Shown piece by piece: positions 31,281 to 40,383 of a stretch of DNA of 64,000 nucleotides. Position 1 is the stretch's first letter; each line of letters begins with the position of its first letter. Position numbers and translations under genes: made by a program. The notes under the pieces are model-generated. The model ran no database searches. It was not told the DNA's origin and worked only from the letters and a program-made list of their open reading frames with translations. Source of the stretch: Sphingomonas cavernae (GTDB taxonomy: Bacteria > Pseudomonadota > Alphaproteobacteria > Sphingomonadales > Sphingomonadaceae); contig NZ_QYUM01000003.1 in NCBI RefSeq assembly GCF_003590775.1, positions 1,056,501 to 1,120,500 on the forward strand. Direction: 5' to 3'.

Positions 31281-31920
31281 GGCCGATCTGTTCTGGTCGT
31301 TCCGCAGCCCCTACAGCTATCTGGCGACGCAGCGCTATGTCGCGCTGGTCCGGCGTTTCGATCTGACCGTCCGCTTTCGCCCGGTCTATCCACTCGCGAT
31401 CCGCCAGCCCGATTTCTTCGAGCGCAACCATCCCAACTGGCTGCGCTATACGCTGACCGATGTACGCCGCCTCGCGGAACATCTGGGCATCCCGATCGCG
31501 CCGCCCGATCCCGATCCGATCGTGCAGGACATTGCGACGCGTCGCATCGCGCAGGAGCAGCCCTATATCTACCGGCTGACGCGGCTGGGGCAGGCGGCGG
31601 CGCGGCGGCACAAGGGGCTCGCCTTTGCCGACGCCGTCTCGCGGCTGATCTGGGGCGGTACGAAGAATTGGCACGAGGGCGATCACCTCGCCACCGCTGC
31701 CGAATGGGCGGGGCTCGACCTCGACGAACTCGAGGGCGAGGCGCTGGCCGAGCCCGATGCGCTCGACGCCGAGATCGGCGCCAATCAGGACGCGCTGGAG
31801 CGCGCGGGGCATTGGGGCGTTCCCGCGCTTGTCTTCAACGGAGAGCCCTTTTTCGGACAAGATCGCATCGAACTCGCCCTGTGGCGGATGAAGACGGCGG
31901 GATTGAGGGAGCGGGTGTGA
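31273..31920 (+). CDS. 2-hydroxychromene-2-carboxylate isomerase / DsbA-family (kappa GST-like)
   Basis: A 215-residue thioredoxin-fold protein with an inserted helical domain. WSFRSPYSYLA at the start holds the Ser that binds glutathione in kappa-class/HCCA enzymes. Near the end, HWGVPALVFNGEPFFGQDRIE is the cis-Pro loop. In naphthalene pathways this enzyme isomerises 2-hydroxychromene-2-carboxylate; here no other aromatic-catabolic genes are nearby, so the substrate is uncertain. The ATG overlaps the preceding remnant. Confidence 0.85.
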   Translation: MLEADLFWSFRSPYSYLATQRYVALVRRFDLTVRFRPVYPLAIRQPDFFERNHPNWLRYTLTDVRRLAEHLGIPIAPPDPDPIVQDIATRRIAQEQPYIYRLTRLGQAAARRHKGLAFADAVSRLIWGGTKNWHEGDHLATAAEWAGLDLDELEGEALAEPDALDAEIGANQDALERAGHWGVPALVFNGEPFFGQDRIELALWRMKTAGLRERV

Positions 31921-31924
31921 GTGT

Positions 31925-31948
31925 GAGCCTGAGCCTGAGCCTGAGCCG
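31925..31948. repeat. Hexanucleotide microsatellite (GAGCCT)n
   Basis: Three copies of GAGCCT and a fourth variant GAGCCG directly follow the stop of the isomerase gene. Tract length could vary by slippage without altering the protein. Confidence 0.8.
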
Positions 31949-32041
31949 CGGACTCGCAAGCGGCTATGTCCGCTTTGTCGTGGCTAGGCGACTGTCCGCT
32001 TTACGGCGGTGTAGCTGGTAAACCGGCCGTTGGGCTTTAAG

Positions 32042-32416
32042 TCAGTTCAACGGCGGGTCTATGGCCGTTATCCAAGCGACGAAATTTGGATTCTCCACCA
32101 GTTCGTCATCATCGGTAAGTTGATAACTTTCCGGACCGCTAGATTCGATGGCATCCAGAACGGGAGCCATGCTGTATATCTCGCCGTTAGTTTGAATGAG
32201 TTTTATACCAGCGGAAGCAGAAACGCTTTCCACAGTGCCGAATACCTGTTCTCGCTTTCGGAAATTTCCCTCATTGTCAACGAAGGTCAGGCCGACATAC
32301 AGCGTGCAGCCGATAAGATCGCTTGCCAATTCGTGGTCCCATACTTCCTCTGGATCGAGCTTTTCGTATCGATTGTTTTCGTCATCGTCCGACCAGATAT
32401 TCGCATTATCGTTCAT
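32042..32416 (-). CDS. Acidic hypothetical protein, unknown
   Basis: A 124-residue, strongly acidic, soluble protein. It starts with an Asn/Asp-rich segment (MNDNANIWSDDDENNRYEK), continues with beta-rich sequence (IGCTLYVGLTFVDNEGNFRKREQVFGTVESVSASAGIKL) and ends in SYQLTDDDELVENPNFVAWITAI. No signal peptide or membrane helix. Base composition is lower in GC than its neighbours. Small acidic orphans of this build are often immunity proteins of toxin systems, but I see no toxin here and the idea is only a suggestion. GGGAAA is upstream of the ATG. Confidence 0.6.
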   Translation of the reverse strand: MNDNANIWSDDDENNRYEKLDPEEVWDHELASDLIGCTLYVGLTFVDNEGNFRKREQVFGTVESVSASAGIKLIQTNGEIYSMAPVLDAIESSGPESYQLTDDDELVENPNFVAWITAIDPPLN

Positions 32417-32730
32417 CGCGTTGTTTCCCGAAGTACCACCGCAGTCGCATCTTTAGATGTACGGACGGCGGCTTTGAGGCAACTGGATTTGGCAACTGAG
32501 GGCCGAAAATGGGGCGAAACCCGCCGCACCTTCGTGAGTTCGGCCCCTTGATGCCAGTGACCGCGATCGGCGCGCGTCCATAGGCTGTCCTACAGTGCGC
32601 GCGCCTGCCATTGTCGCCGCGAACGCGACTCGCGCGCGAAAATCAGGGATCCGAATCAAGATGGCGTTTTGTGAGAAGTTTGCGAAGTTAAGCGAAGTTG
32701 GCGGCGATCGCGGTCGGCAGGTGCGCGCCC
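32417..32730. other. Intergenic gap without recognised features
   Basis: About 314 bases between the acidic orphan gene and the hydrolase. I find no convincing gene, tRNA or repeat. Reading frames across it are Arg-rich and lack ribosome-binding sites. A short GC inverted block (GGCGCGCG...CGCGCGCC) is present near 32571-32609. It must hold the promoters of both divergent genes. Confidence 0.4.
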
Positions 32731-33486
32731 GTGACTGAACTGAAAACCCTGCATTTCAACAGTTTCGACGGCACCCAACTTGCTTGGCACGAAATGGGGC
32801 AAGGGCGGCCGATCGTTATGATTCACGGCTATTTCTCCAACGCGATGACCAACTGGGTGCGCTATGGCCATGCCGCGTTGATTGCTGCGGCTGGCTTTCG
32901 CGTGATCATGCCTGACCTGCGCGGGCACGGCGAAAGTGCCAAGCCCCACGATGCCTCGGCCTATCCCCCGGACGCTCTTGCACGCGACGGCTTTGCGCTG
33001 ATCGCGCATCTCGGGCTCAGTGACTATGACCTGGCGGGCTATTCGCTCGGCGGGCGCACGAGTCTTCGCATGCTTGTTCAGGGCGCGACGCCGCGACGCG
33101 CGGTGCTCTGTGGCATGGGGCTTGACGGCATACTCGATACGCAGGGGCGCGGGCACTATTTCAAGCGCGTGCTGACCAATCTGGGCAGCTTTGAGCGCGG
33201 ATCCTCCGAATGGATGACCGAGGCGTTTCTCAAGACGACCAAAGGCGATCCGCAAGCGCTGCTCCAGATCCTCGACACCTTTGTCGACACGACCCGCGCG
33301 GAACTCGCGGCGGTCGATCGGCCGGTGCACGTGGTGACGGGCGCCGAGGATGACGACAATGGATCGGGTGAGGCGCTGGCTGAAGCAATCCCCGGCGCCA
33401 CCTTCCGCTCGATACCTGGAAACCATATGAGCGCGGTAACCCGACCCGAATTGGGGCAGGCGATTCTGGATTTCCTGAAGCCTTGA
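32731..33486 (+). CDS. Alpha/beta hydrolase
   Basis: A 251-residue hydrolase. Oxyanion HGYFSN, nucleophile Ser in GYSLGG, acid Asp in TGAEDDDNG, and His in PGNHMS complete the triad. Esterase, lipase or dehalogenase-like members cannot be told apart from sequence alone; ARDGFALIAHLGLSDYDLAGYS and PDLRGHGES are general. The start is uncertain: GTG at 32731 (VTELKTLHFNSFDG) or TTG at 32698. It is followed after 68 bases by the M2 peptidase. Confidence 0.85.
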   Translation: MTELKTLHFNSFDGTQLAWHEMGQGRPIVMIHGYFSNAMTNWVRYGHAALIAAAGFRVIMPDLRGHGESAKPHDASAYPPDALARDGFALIAHLGLSDYDLAGYSLGGRTSLRMLVQGATPRRAVLCGMGLDGILDTQGRGHYFKRVLTNLGSFERGSSEWMTEAFLKTTKGDPQALLQILDTFVDTTRAELAAVDRPVHVVTGAEDDDNGSGEALAEAIPGATFRSIPGNHMSAVTRPELGQAILDFLKP

Positions 33487-33554
33487 CCATCCGAAATCCC
33501 CGGTTCAGTTTGCGCCACAGGGAAGTACGAAAGTCCAAAGGGATCACCACAACG

Positions 33555-35387
33555 ATGAAATCGATGATTTCAGCGCTCGCGCTGGCCGCCATGCTCGCCA
33601 GTGCGACGCCTGCGCTTGCGCAGAAGAAGGATAGCAAGCCCGCCAGGGAATTGACCGCGGCCGATGCCGAGGCGTTCGTAAAGGCGGCCGAAATGGAGCT
33701 GTTCGACTATACGGTCGAGGCGAGCCGCATCCAGTGGATCAACAGCACCTATATCACCGAGGATACCGATGCGCTGGCCGCCCAGAGCGGCGCGGAGGGG
33801 ACCGAGAAGGCGGTGCGCCTGGCGCTCGAGGCCGCAAGGTTCGAGAAGGTTGCGGGCCTTTCGCCCGACACGAAGCGTAAGCTCGACATCCTGCGCAGCG
33901 GGATCGTACTGCCCGCGCCGACGACGCCGGGAGCCGCGGCCGAACTCAGCCAGATCGCAACGCGCCTCAACTCGACCTATGGCAAGGGTCGCGGCACGCT
34001 CGACGGCAAGGAAATCAACGGGTCCGATATTGAAGCGGCCATGGGCGACGTACGCGACCCGGCCAAGCTCAAGGAGATGTGGGTAAGCTGGCACGACAAT
34101 GTCGGCGCGCCCATGCGCCAGGACTATGCCCGCATGGTCACGATCGCCAACAAGGGCGCGGCCGAGCTCGGCTACAAGGATGTGGGTGCGATGTGGCGTT
34201 CGGCCTACGACATGCCCGCCGACGATTTCGCCAAGCTGACCGACAGGCTCTGGGGCCAGGTGAAGCCGCTTTACGACGAGCTTCATTGCTATACGCGCAC
34301 CAAGCTCAACGAGAAATATGGTGACGCGGTCCAGTCCGAGACCGGACCGATCCGCGCCGATCTGCTCGGCAATATGTGGGCGCAGGAATGGGGCAATATC
34401 TACGATATCGTCGCACCCAAGGGCGTGGGCGACGTCGGCTACGACATTGGTGAATTGCTGAAGGCGCGCGGCGACGATCCCGTCAAGATGGTCAAGGTCG
34501 GGGAGGGATTCTACAGCTCGCTCGGCTTCTCGCCGCTGCCCGACACCTTCTGGAAACGCTCGCAGATCGTAAAGCCCGCTGACCGCGAGGTGGTCTGCCA
34601 CGCTTCGGCGTGGGACGTCGACAACAAGGACGATCTGCGCATCAAGATGTGCACCAAGGTGAACTCGGACGACTTCGTGACGATCCATCACGAGCTCGGA
34701 CACAATTACTACCAGCGCGCGTACAACAAGCAGTCCTTCCTGTACCTCAACGGCGCCAATGACGGGTTCCATGAGGCGATCGGTGATTTCGTCGCGCTCT
34801 CGATCACGCCCGATTATCTGGTGAATATCGGTCTGCTCGATCCGGCGAAGGTGCCTTCGGCCGACAAGGATCTCGGCCTGTTGTTGCGCCAGGCGATGGA
34901 CAAGGTGGCGTTCCTGCCGTTCAGCCTGCTCGTCGACAAATGGCGCTGGGGCGTGTTCAACGGCACGATCCCCGCCAAATATTACAACAAGGCGTGGAGC
35001 GACCTGCGGCTTCAGTATCAGGGGATCACGCCTCCCGCAGAGCGCAGCGAGGCCAATTTCGATCCGGGCGCGAAATACCATATTCCCGGCAACACGCCTT
35101 ACACGCGCTATTTTCTCGCGCGCATCCTGCAGTTCCAGTTTTACAAGGCTGCGTGCGAGCAGTCCGGCTGGACGGGGCCGCTGCACCGCTGTTCCTTCTA
35201 TGGCAACAAGGAAGTCGGCGCGAAGCTGAACGCGATGCTTGAGATGGGAGCATCCAAGCCCTGGCCCGATGCGCTGCAAGCGTTCACGGGCAGCCGCGAG
35301 ATCGACGGCTCCGCGATGCTGGCCTATTTCCAGCCGCTGATGGGCTGGCTTAAGGAACAGAACAAGGGCAAGCAATGCGGCTGGTAA
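33555..35387 (+). CDS. M2 family metallopeptidase (peptidyl-dipeptidase A, ACE-like)
   Basis: A 610-residue exported zinc dipeptidase with a signal peptide (MISALALAAMLASATPALAQ). The zinc site is HELGH at 379-383 with Glu407 in GFHEAIGD, spaced as in angiotensin-converting enzyme. It should remove C-terminal dipeptides in the periplasm. The ATG at 33555 is selected because the signal peptide starts there; the extra codons upstream give an unlikely N-terminus. A long reading frame on the opposite strand is a GC artefact. Confidence 0.93.
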   Translation: MKSMISALALAAMLASATPALAQKKDSKPARELTAADAEAFVKAAEMELFDYTVEASRIQWINSTYITEDTDALAAQSGAEGTEKAVRLALEAARFEKVAGLSPDTKRKLDILRSGIVLPAPTTPGAAAELSQIATRLNSTYGKGRGTLDGKEINGSDIEAAMGDVRDPAKLKEMWVSWHDNVGAPMRQDYARMVTIANKGAAELGYKDVGAMWRSAYDMPADDFAKLTDRLWGQVKPLYDELHCYTRTKLNEKYGDAVQSETGPIRADLLGNMWAQEWGNIYDIVAPKGVGDVGYDIGELLKARGDDPVKMVKVGEGFYSSLGFSPLPDTFWKRSQIVKPADREVVCHASAWDVDNKDDLRIKMCTKVNSDDFVTIHHELGHNYYQRAYNKQSFLYLNGANDGFHEAIGDFVALSITPDYLVNIGLLDPAKVPSADKDLGLLLRQAMDKVAFLPFSLLVDKWRWGVFNGTIPAKYYNKAWSDLRLQYQGITPPAERSEANFDPGAKYHIPGNTPYTRYFLARILQFQFYKAACEQSGWTGPLHRCSFYGNKEVGAKLNAMLEMGASKPWPDALQAFTGSREIDGSAMLAYFQPLMGWLKEQNKGKQCGW

Positions 35388-35468
35388 ATCGCTTCCGATG
35401 AAGGCGCCGGGGGGCAATCATCGGAATAGCGCGCCGGGAAGAATGTTGGCAATCGAGGGCAGGGGCCA

Positions 35469-36656
35469 ATGAACCCGTTGCTGATCATCTTCTCGGTGCT
35501 GATTTTTTCGAGCATGGTTCTGTGCATCGCGATGACGCTGGCATGGATCCATTTCGGACGGCAGCGACATGCGTTGAGCTGGGCGCTCGCCTATGGCGGC
35601 GGCGTGCTGCAATGGACCGTCAACGCCGCCGGCCTGATGTTGTTTCCGGACCATCTGTGGCCGTTCGTCATCGCCAGCATGCTTGTGGTCGCAACGAGCT
35701 CGCTCGTGGCGATTGGATGCCGCCAGCGCGCGGGGCTTCCCGTTCATGTTCTGCGCTTCATTGCCGTGGGCGCCTTGGCGACGATCGCGATCGCCATCTG
35801 GTACACGCATATTCCCTTTGCCGGAATGCGAGGCGCGTTCACCGCCTTATATGCAGCCGCGATGATGCCGATAGCGATCGCCGCGGTTCGTCCGCGGAGG
35901 CGCAAGGCGCAGGCACCCGAGATCGCCTTCATCGTTATGCTCACGATCTTTGGCGTCTTCCAGTTGATCGTGGCTGGTGCGGGGCTTGCGGTCGGCCCGG
36001 AAGGCGATGTTGCCGCAATTGCGCGCTATCGCGAGATCGTCGGAATCGGCCTGCCCCCGGTCAATATCGGCCTGGGGATCGCCGCCCTTTTCCTGCTCGC
36101 GGGCGATCTTGCGGACAGTGTTCGCGCGCTGGTGACACGCGATCCGTTGACGGGCAATCTCAATCGTCGCGGGATCGAGCAGGCTGCGATTGGCGCGATC
36201 GCGAATGCGCGCCGCCATGGCCGACCGCTCGTCACGGTGATCGGCGATATCGACCGGTTCAAGACGATCAACGATCGCTACGGCCACGCTGCGGGAGATC
36301 AGGCGCTCATCGCCTTTGCCGACCATGTCCACGCTTCGGTCCGAGAGGAAGATCTGTTCGGGCGGATCGGTGGCGACGAATTCTGTCTGCTGCTGATCGA
36401 CGCGGCGCCCGAGGATGCGGCCGAGGCGATCGAGCGCACGCGGCGGGAACTCGCGCAAATGGAGGTCGCCGGCATGCCAGGTTTTAGCATGAGTGCGAGC
36501 TTCGGCATGGCCGCGTTCGATCCGGACGATGTCTGCTTCGGCGATATGCTCCACCGCGCCGATCTCGCACTGCTGGAGGCAAAGCTGGCGGGGCGCGATC
36601 GGTTAGTCGTCGCGCCGCCGCCCAAACCTCGGGTCAGCGGAACGGCGGCTCGTTAA
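35469..36656 (+). CDS. Membrane-bound diguanylate cyclase (GGDEF)
   Basis: A 395-residue protein with about six N-terminal membrane helices (from LLIIFSVLIFSSMVLCIAM onward) and a C-terminal GGDEF domain. The active motif GGDEF is at 301-305, and the product-inhibition site RxxD (REED) lies at 292-295, so it should be a regulated c-di-GMP synthase. The membrane part is a possible ligand sensor of unknown specificity. Its end overlaps the convergent amn gene by 23 bases. Confidence 0.92.
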   Translation: MNPLLIIFSVLIFSSMVLCIAMTLAWIHFGRQRHALSWALAYGGGVLQWTVNAAGLMLFPDHLWPFVIASMLVVATSSLVAIGCRQRAGLPVHVLRFIAVGALATIAIAIWYTHIPFAGMRGAFTALYAAAMMPIAIAAVRPRRRKAQAPEIAFIVMLTIFGVFQLIVAGAGLAVGPEGDVAAIARYREIVGIGLPPVNIGLGIAALFLLAGDLADSVRALVTRDPLTGNLNRRGIEQAAIGAIANARRHGRPLVTVIGDIDRFKTINDRYGHAAGDQALIAFADHVHASVREEDLFGRIGGDEFCLLLIDAAPEDAAEAIERTRRELAQMEVAGMPGFSMSASFGMAAFDPDDVCFGDMLHRADLALLEAKLAGRDRLVVAPPPKPRVSGTAAR

Positions 36657-38076
36657 ATGCCCTGAGCTTGCGGCTGTGAAGCTTGGCGCCTTCGCGGCGC
36701 AGTTCGTTGCATGCCTCGATACCGATCCGCATATGCTCGCTGATGGCGCGCTCGTAAAAGCGGTTGGCCTGTCCCGGCAGTTTCAGTTCGCCGTGCAGGG
36801 GTTTGTCGGACACGCACAGTAACGTGCCATAGGGGACGCGGAACCGGTAACCCTGACCCGCGATCGTCGCCGACTCCATGTCGATGCCCACCGCTCTGGA
36901 CTGTGAGAAGCGCAGCGCGGATTTCGAATAGCGTAGCTCCCAGTTGCGGTCGTCGGTGGTCACGATCGTGCCCGTGCGCAGCCTGCGCTTGAGCGTGTCG
37001 GCGTCCTCGCCCGAGATCGTTTCGGCCGCGCGCGCCAGAGCCTGCTGGACCTCGGCGATGGGCGGGATCGGAATTTCCGGGGGCAGCATGTCGTCGAGCA
37101 CATGATCGTCGCGCAGATAGGCGTGCGCGAGCACATAGTCGCCGATCCGCTGGCTCGGGCGAATCCCGCCGCAATGGCCGATCATCAGCCATGCTTCGGG
37201 TCGAACCACCGCGAGATGATCGGTGATCGTCTTGGCGTTGGAGGGGCCGACGCCGATGTTCACAACGCTGATCCCCATCCGGCCCGGCGCCATCAGGTGA
37301 TAGGCGGGCATCTGGTGCTTGCGCCATGCGCTGTCCGCGACGACGCGCTCGGGATCGGCGGTCTCGGGCGTGACCATCACGCCGCCCGCGCCCGACAGCG
37401 CGGTATAGGGTGTGTCCGGGCCGAGTTGCGTGCACGCCCATTGTACGAATTCATCGACATATCGGTGATAGTTGGTGAACAGAATGAAGCGCTGAACGTG
37501 CTCTGCGGGCGTGCCCGTGTAGTGGCGCAGCCGGGCGAGCGAGAAGTCGGTCCTGAGCGCGTCAAACAGCGCGAGCGGGCGCGCCTCGTCGGGCACCCCG
37601 TTCCATACGCCATCTGCAATCTCGTCGCCGATATGGGCAAGCTCGGTTGCCGGGAACCAGCGTCCGAGGTCGATCGCGCTGATATCGTCGAGCGACAGGC
37701 CATGTCCCGCCTCGAGCACATAGGGGAAGGGGATTTCCTGACGGCCCGGAACCGCTTCGACTTCGACGTCATAATCCTCGATCAGCAGTTCGAGCTGCTC
37801 GACCAGATAGTCCGCGAAAAAAGCGGGACGCGTCACGCTGATCTTGTATTCGCCTGGCGTCACCAGTCGCCCGAACGAGCGCGACGGCACCGGACGGCCG
37901 GCCGCGCCGCGATAGCGCAGCCGAATTTCGGGATAGGCGAATGCGCCGTGGCTGCGCGTTCCCGGGTGCGGCCGCTCTCCCGAGCGGATAAATGCGGTAA
38001 GCGCGGTGCGAAGGCGTTCGACCGACGCGTTATAGAGCGCGTCGAGTTCGGCGACGATGGATTCTGCCTTGGTCAT
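36634..38076 (-). CDS. amn: AMP nucleosidase
   Basis: A 480-residue enzyme hydrolysing AMP to adenine and ribose 5-phosphate. The N-terminal Amn domain is followed by a nucleoside phosphorylase-like domain with MIGHCGGIRPSQRIGDYVLAHAYLRDDHVLD and AVGIDMESATIAGQGYRFRVPYGTLLCVSDKPLHGELK, which are diagnostic. ATG 38076 begins MTKAESIVAELDALY; a TTG three codons earlier is possible. It balances adenylate pools. Monocistronic. Confidence 0.95.
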   Translation of the reverse strand: MTKAESIVAELDALYNASVERLRTALTAFIRSGERPHPGTRSHGAFAYPEIRLRYRGAAGRPVPSRSFGRLVTPGEYKISVTRPAFFADYLVEQLELLIEDYDVEVEAVPGRQEIPFPYVLEAGHGLSLDDISAIDLGRWFPATELAHIGDEIADGVWNGVPDEARPLALFDALRTDFSLARLRHYTGTPAEHVQRFILFTNYHRYVDEFVQWACTQLGPDTPYTALSGAGGVMVTPETADPERVVADSAWRKHQMPAYHLMAPGRMGISVVNIGVGPSNAKTITDHLAVVRPEAWLMIGHCGGIRPSQRIGDYVLAHAYLRDDHVLDDMLPPEIPIPPIAEVQQALARAAETISGEDADTLKRRLRTGTIVTTDDRNWELRYSKSALRFSQSRAVGIDMESATIAGQGYRFRVPYGTLLCVSDKPLHGELKLPGQANRFYERAISEHMRIGIEACNELRREGAKLHSRKLRAFNEPPFR

Positions 38077-38144
38077 CCAAAGCAACTATCCGACGGTTTG
38101 TTACGCTGGCAAGCCCATTCGCCGATCCGACGTCAAAGCGCCGC

Positions 38145-38435
38145 TCATTCGAGCGGAAGCGCCTCCGGCAGAACATCGGGGTCGATCATCGCGTCCGACT
38201 CGACTTCGCCATTGCCACGACGCGCGGCGAGACGCGTTGCGCCATAGGCGGTCGCGGCCACGGTGGCGACAACGCCGGCGCCGATCGCTGCGGCAGCCCA
38301 GGGATGCTCCTGCGCGGCATGAATGGCGTTGTCGAGATAGGCGCGGCCCTTCTCGCGCGCCTGTTCGAGCGTCGGGCGCGATTGCGCGTCCTGCTCGAAG
38401 CTGACCACATGTTCGGGTGTGCTGATAACCATCAT
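38145..38435 (-). CDS. Small glycine-zipper membrane protein (DUF883-like)
   Basis: A 96-residue protein with an N-terminal soluble part (EQDAQSRPTLEQAREKGRAYLDNAIHAAQ) and one C-terminal membrane helix rich in Ala and Gly (HPWAAAAIGAGVVATVAATAYGATRLAARR), then an acidic tail. The EHPW-helix junction resembles ElaB/YgaM/DUF883 ribosome- or membrane-associated stress proteins; that resemblance is weak. GGGAGA precedes the tandem ATG ATG at 38435. The longer open frame upstream shadows the peroxiredoxin. Confidence 0.6.
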   Translation of the reverse strand: MMVISTPEHVVSFEQDAQSRPTLEQAREKGRAYLDNAIHAAQEHPWAAAAIGAGVVATVAATAYGATRLAARRGNGEVESDAMIDPDVLPEALPLE

Positions 38436-38539
38436 CCGTCTCCCGTTCCAAGGCTTCGATTGCCCAACGGGACAGCGCACTATTCGTTCCGGCAAGGTGC
38501 GGCGGGGTGGCCTGTGCGTACGCCGCCCCGCCAGAACCG

Positions 38540-39022
38540 TCAGAGCTGGCCCAGCATGTGCTCGGCCGAGCTGACCTTGTATTCGCCGGGCGCCTCGACG
38601 TTGAGTTCCTCGACGACCCCGTCGTTGACGATCATCGAAAAACGCTGGCCGCGCGTGCCCAGCCCGAATTTCGAGCCGTCCATTTCGAGTCCGACCGCCT
38701 TGGCGAAGCTGCCATTGCCGTCGGCAAGCATCGTCACCTTGCCGTCCGCGCCATTGGCCTTGCTCCAGGCGCCCATCACAAAGGCGTCGTTGACCGCGGT
38801 GCACGCGATCGCGTCCACACCCTTGGTCTTCAGTTCCTCGGCCTTGTCGACATAGCTCGGCAGGTGCTTGGCCGAGCAGGTCGGTGTGAAAGCACCCGGC
38901 ACCGAGAAGAGCGCGATCTTGCGGCCCTTGAAGAAACTCGCGGTATCCGCCGATTCAAGTCCGTCAGGGCCAGGAACGGTGAAGGTCGCCTCGGGAAGCG
39001 TGTCGCCCTGCTTGATCGTCAT
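38540..39022 (-). CDS. Peroxiredoxin, Prx5/AhpE-like 1-Cys or atypical type
   Basis: A 160-residue peroxidase reducing hydrogen peroxide and alkyl peroxides. The peroxidatic Cys49 lies in VPGAFTPTCSAKHLP; the later Cys in DAIACTAVND is a possible resolving residue. NGSFAKAVGLEMD is characteristic of the Prx5 (PMP20) group, which usually takes electrons from glutaredoxin or thioredoxin. ATG at 39022 follows AAGGAGAAT. Monocistronic. Confidence 0.93.
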   Translation of the reverse strand: MTIKQGDTLPEATFTVPGPDGLESADTASFFKGRKIALFSVPGAFTPTCSAKHLPSYVDKAEELKTKGVDAIACTAVNDAFVMGAWSKANGADGKVTMLADGNGSFAKAVGLEMDGSKFGLGTRGQRFSMIVNDGVVEELNVEAPGEYKVSSAEHMLGQL

Positions 39023-39170
39023 GCATCATTCTCCTTGGGATAGATCGGTTGCGCCACGAAGCGCCGAACGCGCCGCATATAGGCGGACAGACCGCCGCCT
39101 GCCAGCGCTACAATGCCTCTAAGCGCTGTTTTATCGCGCGCACGACGCGCCTATATTGGAGGGCATGGAC

Positions 39171-39725
39171 ATGCCCGCTTATCTGACCGGCCAGCTTCTT
39201 CTGGCATTCCCCGGGATCGGGGATCCGCGCTTCGAGCATGCGGTGATCGCGATGTGCGCGCATGACGATGCAGGAGCGCTGGGCATCGGCGTCGGCGCAA
39301 TCGCCGACGGTATCGGATTTCACGAACTGCTCCGCCAGTTCGACATCGATCCCGGTGTCGCGCCCGATTGCCCGATCCATCTGGGTGGCCCGGTCGAGCC
39401 GCAGCGCGGCTTCGTGCTTCACAGCCTCGACTGGGGCGGGCAGGACAGCATACAGGTCGCCGATCGCTGGGGGCTTTCGGGCACCATCGATGTCCTGCGT
39501 GCGATTGCGGAGGGCAAGGGGCCGTCGCAGTGGATCGCGGCGCTGGGCTATGCAGGCTGGGCGCCGGGCCAGCTAGAGGAAGAACTGACGCGGCACGGCT
39601 GGTTCGTGACGCCGGGCACGACGCGGCTGCTTTTCGACATTCCCCCCACGCGCCGCTGGGAACAGGCCTATGCCGATGCAGGGGTAGACAGCAGCCTGCT
39701 AGCACCGACGGCGGGCCAGGCCTGA
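39171..39725 (+). CDS. YqgE/AlgH family protein
   Basis: A 184-residue protein with the family pattern YLTGQLLLAFPGIGDPRFEHAVIAMCAHDDAGALGIGVG, then IHLGGPVEPQRGFVLHS and RHGWFVTPGTTRLLFD. Members have a compact alpha/beta fold and no established function. ATG 39171 has GGAGG eight bases before it; the ATG six bases earlier overlaps that site, so it is less likely. Divergent from the peroxiredoxin gene. Confidence 0.88.
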   Translation: MPAYLTGQLLLAFPGIGDPRFEHAVIAMCAHDDAGALGIGVGAIADGIGFHELLRQFDIDPGVAPDCPIHLGGPVEPQRGFVLHSLDWGGQDSIQVADRWGLSGTIDVLRAIAEGKGPSQWIAALGYAGWAPGQLEEELTRHGWFVTPGTTRLLFDIPPTRRWEQAYADAGVDSSLLAPTAGQA

Positions 39726-39852
39726 CCAAGTTTACCTTTCATTTACCACGTTGATTTACCTCATTGCAGGCGAGCCGTGACAGGCTTGTAATCCTGCCCG
39801 CGCTCGCAATGCCGCGACAATGCGCCGGGTCGCACGACGCATGGGGGACGGC

Positions 39853-40353
39853 ATGGTTCGGAAAACCCTACGATCACTTTGTTTCGGATTAACGATGATT
39901 GTCTTTGCGGCACCCCTGCATGCGCAGGCGGCGGGGTGCTGGAGCGAGAGTTCGATCGCTGCGGCCAAGGTCCGTGATCTGGAAACCATGCTGATGGTCT
40001 CCGCGCTGCGCTGTCGTCTGAAAGGGCAGGATTTCCTGCCGCAATATAACGCGTTCGTTCGCGGCAGCCGGCCCGCGCTGATCGATGTGAATGATCGGCT
40101 GCGGGGGCATTTCGCGGGGGCGGTGGGTCAGTCAGGGGCGCTCAACGCCTATGACCGTTATGTGACCGCAATCGCCAACAGCTATGGCGCAGGCGTCGAA
40201 GGCCTCGACTGTACCGACATGGAATCGATCCTTGGGGCTGCGCAGGCTGCGGGGCATTCCATTGCGACCCTTGAAGCGCTGGCCGAGCGCGCCCAGTCCA
40301 ATCCTGCGCTGCCCGGTGGGCGCTGCAACCTCGTTATCGCGCGGGCGCCCTGA
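39853..40353 (+). CDS. Hypothetical exported protein
   Basis: A 166-residue protein with a signal peptide ([18 protein letters not shown]). The mature part has four cysteines ([28 protein letters not shown]), which could form two disulfides. It is helical and has no recognised domain. GGGGGA precedes the ATG at 39853. It lies 118 bases upstream of ahcY, separated from it by a palindrome and a stem-loop. Confidence 0.6.
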   Translation: MVRKTLRSLCFGLTMIVFAAPLHAQAAGCWSESSIAAAKVRDLETMLMVSALRCRLKGQDFLPQYNAFVRGSRPALIDVNDRLRGHFAGAVGQSGALNAYDRYVTAIANSYGAGVEGLDCTDMESILGAAQAAGHSIATLEALAERAQSNPALPGGRCNLVIARAP

Positions 40354-40355
40354 AC

Positions 40356-40375
40356 ATATAAAGAGATCTTTATAT
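40356..40375. promoter_or_regulatory. Palindromic operator upstream of ahcY, SahR-like
   Basis: ATATAAAG-AGAT-CTTTATAT: an 8-bp perfect inverted repeat, three bases after the preceding stop. Its form resembles AT-rich palindromes I associate with SahR, the SAH-responsive repressor of methionine-cycle genes in proteobacteria; that match is from memory. ahcY, whose substrate is SAH, starts about 96 bases on. Confidence 0.55.
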
Positions 40376-40383
40376 TTGCTTTC

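Noticed and set aside
31921-31948. CRISPR-like short repeats
   Set aside because: Six-base units in direct tandem without spacers are a microsatellite, not CRISPR.
33570-35417. 615-codon open frame on the minus strand
   Set aside because: It is exactly antisense to the M2 peptidase, which has a signal peptide and intact zinc site. The antisense translation has no domain and reflects high GC codon bias.
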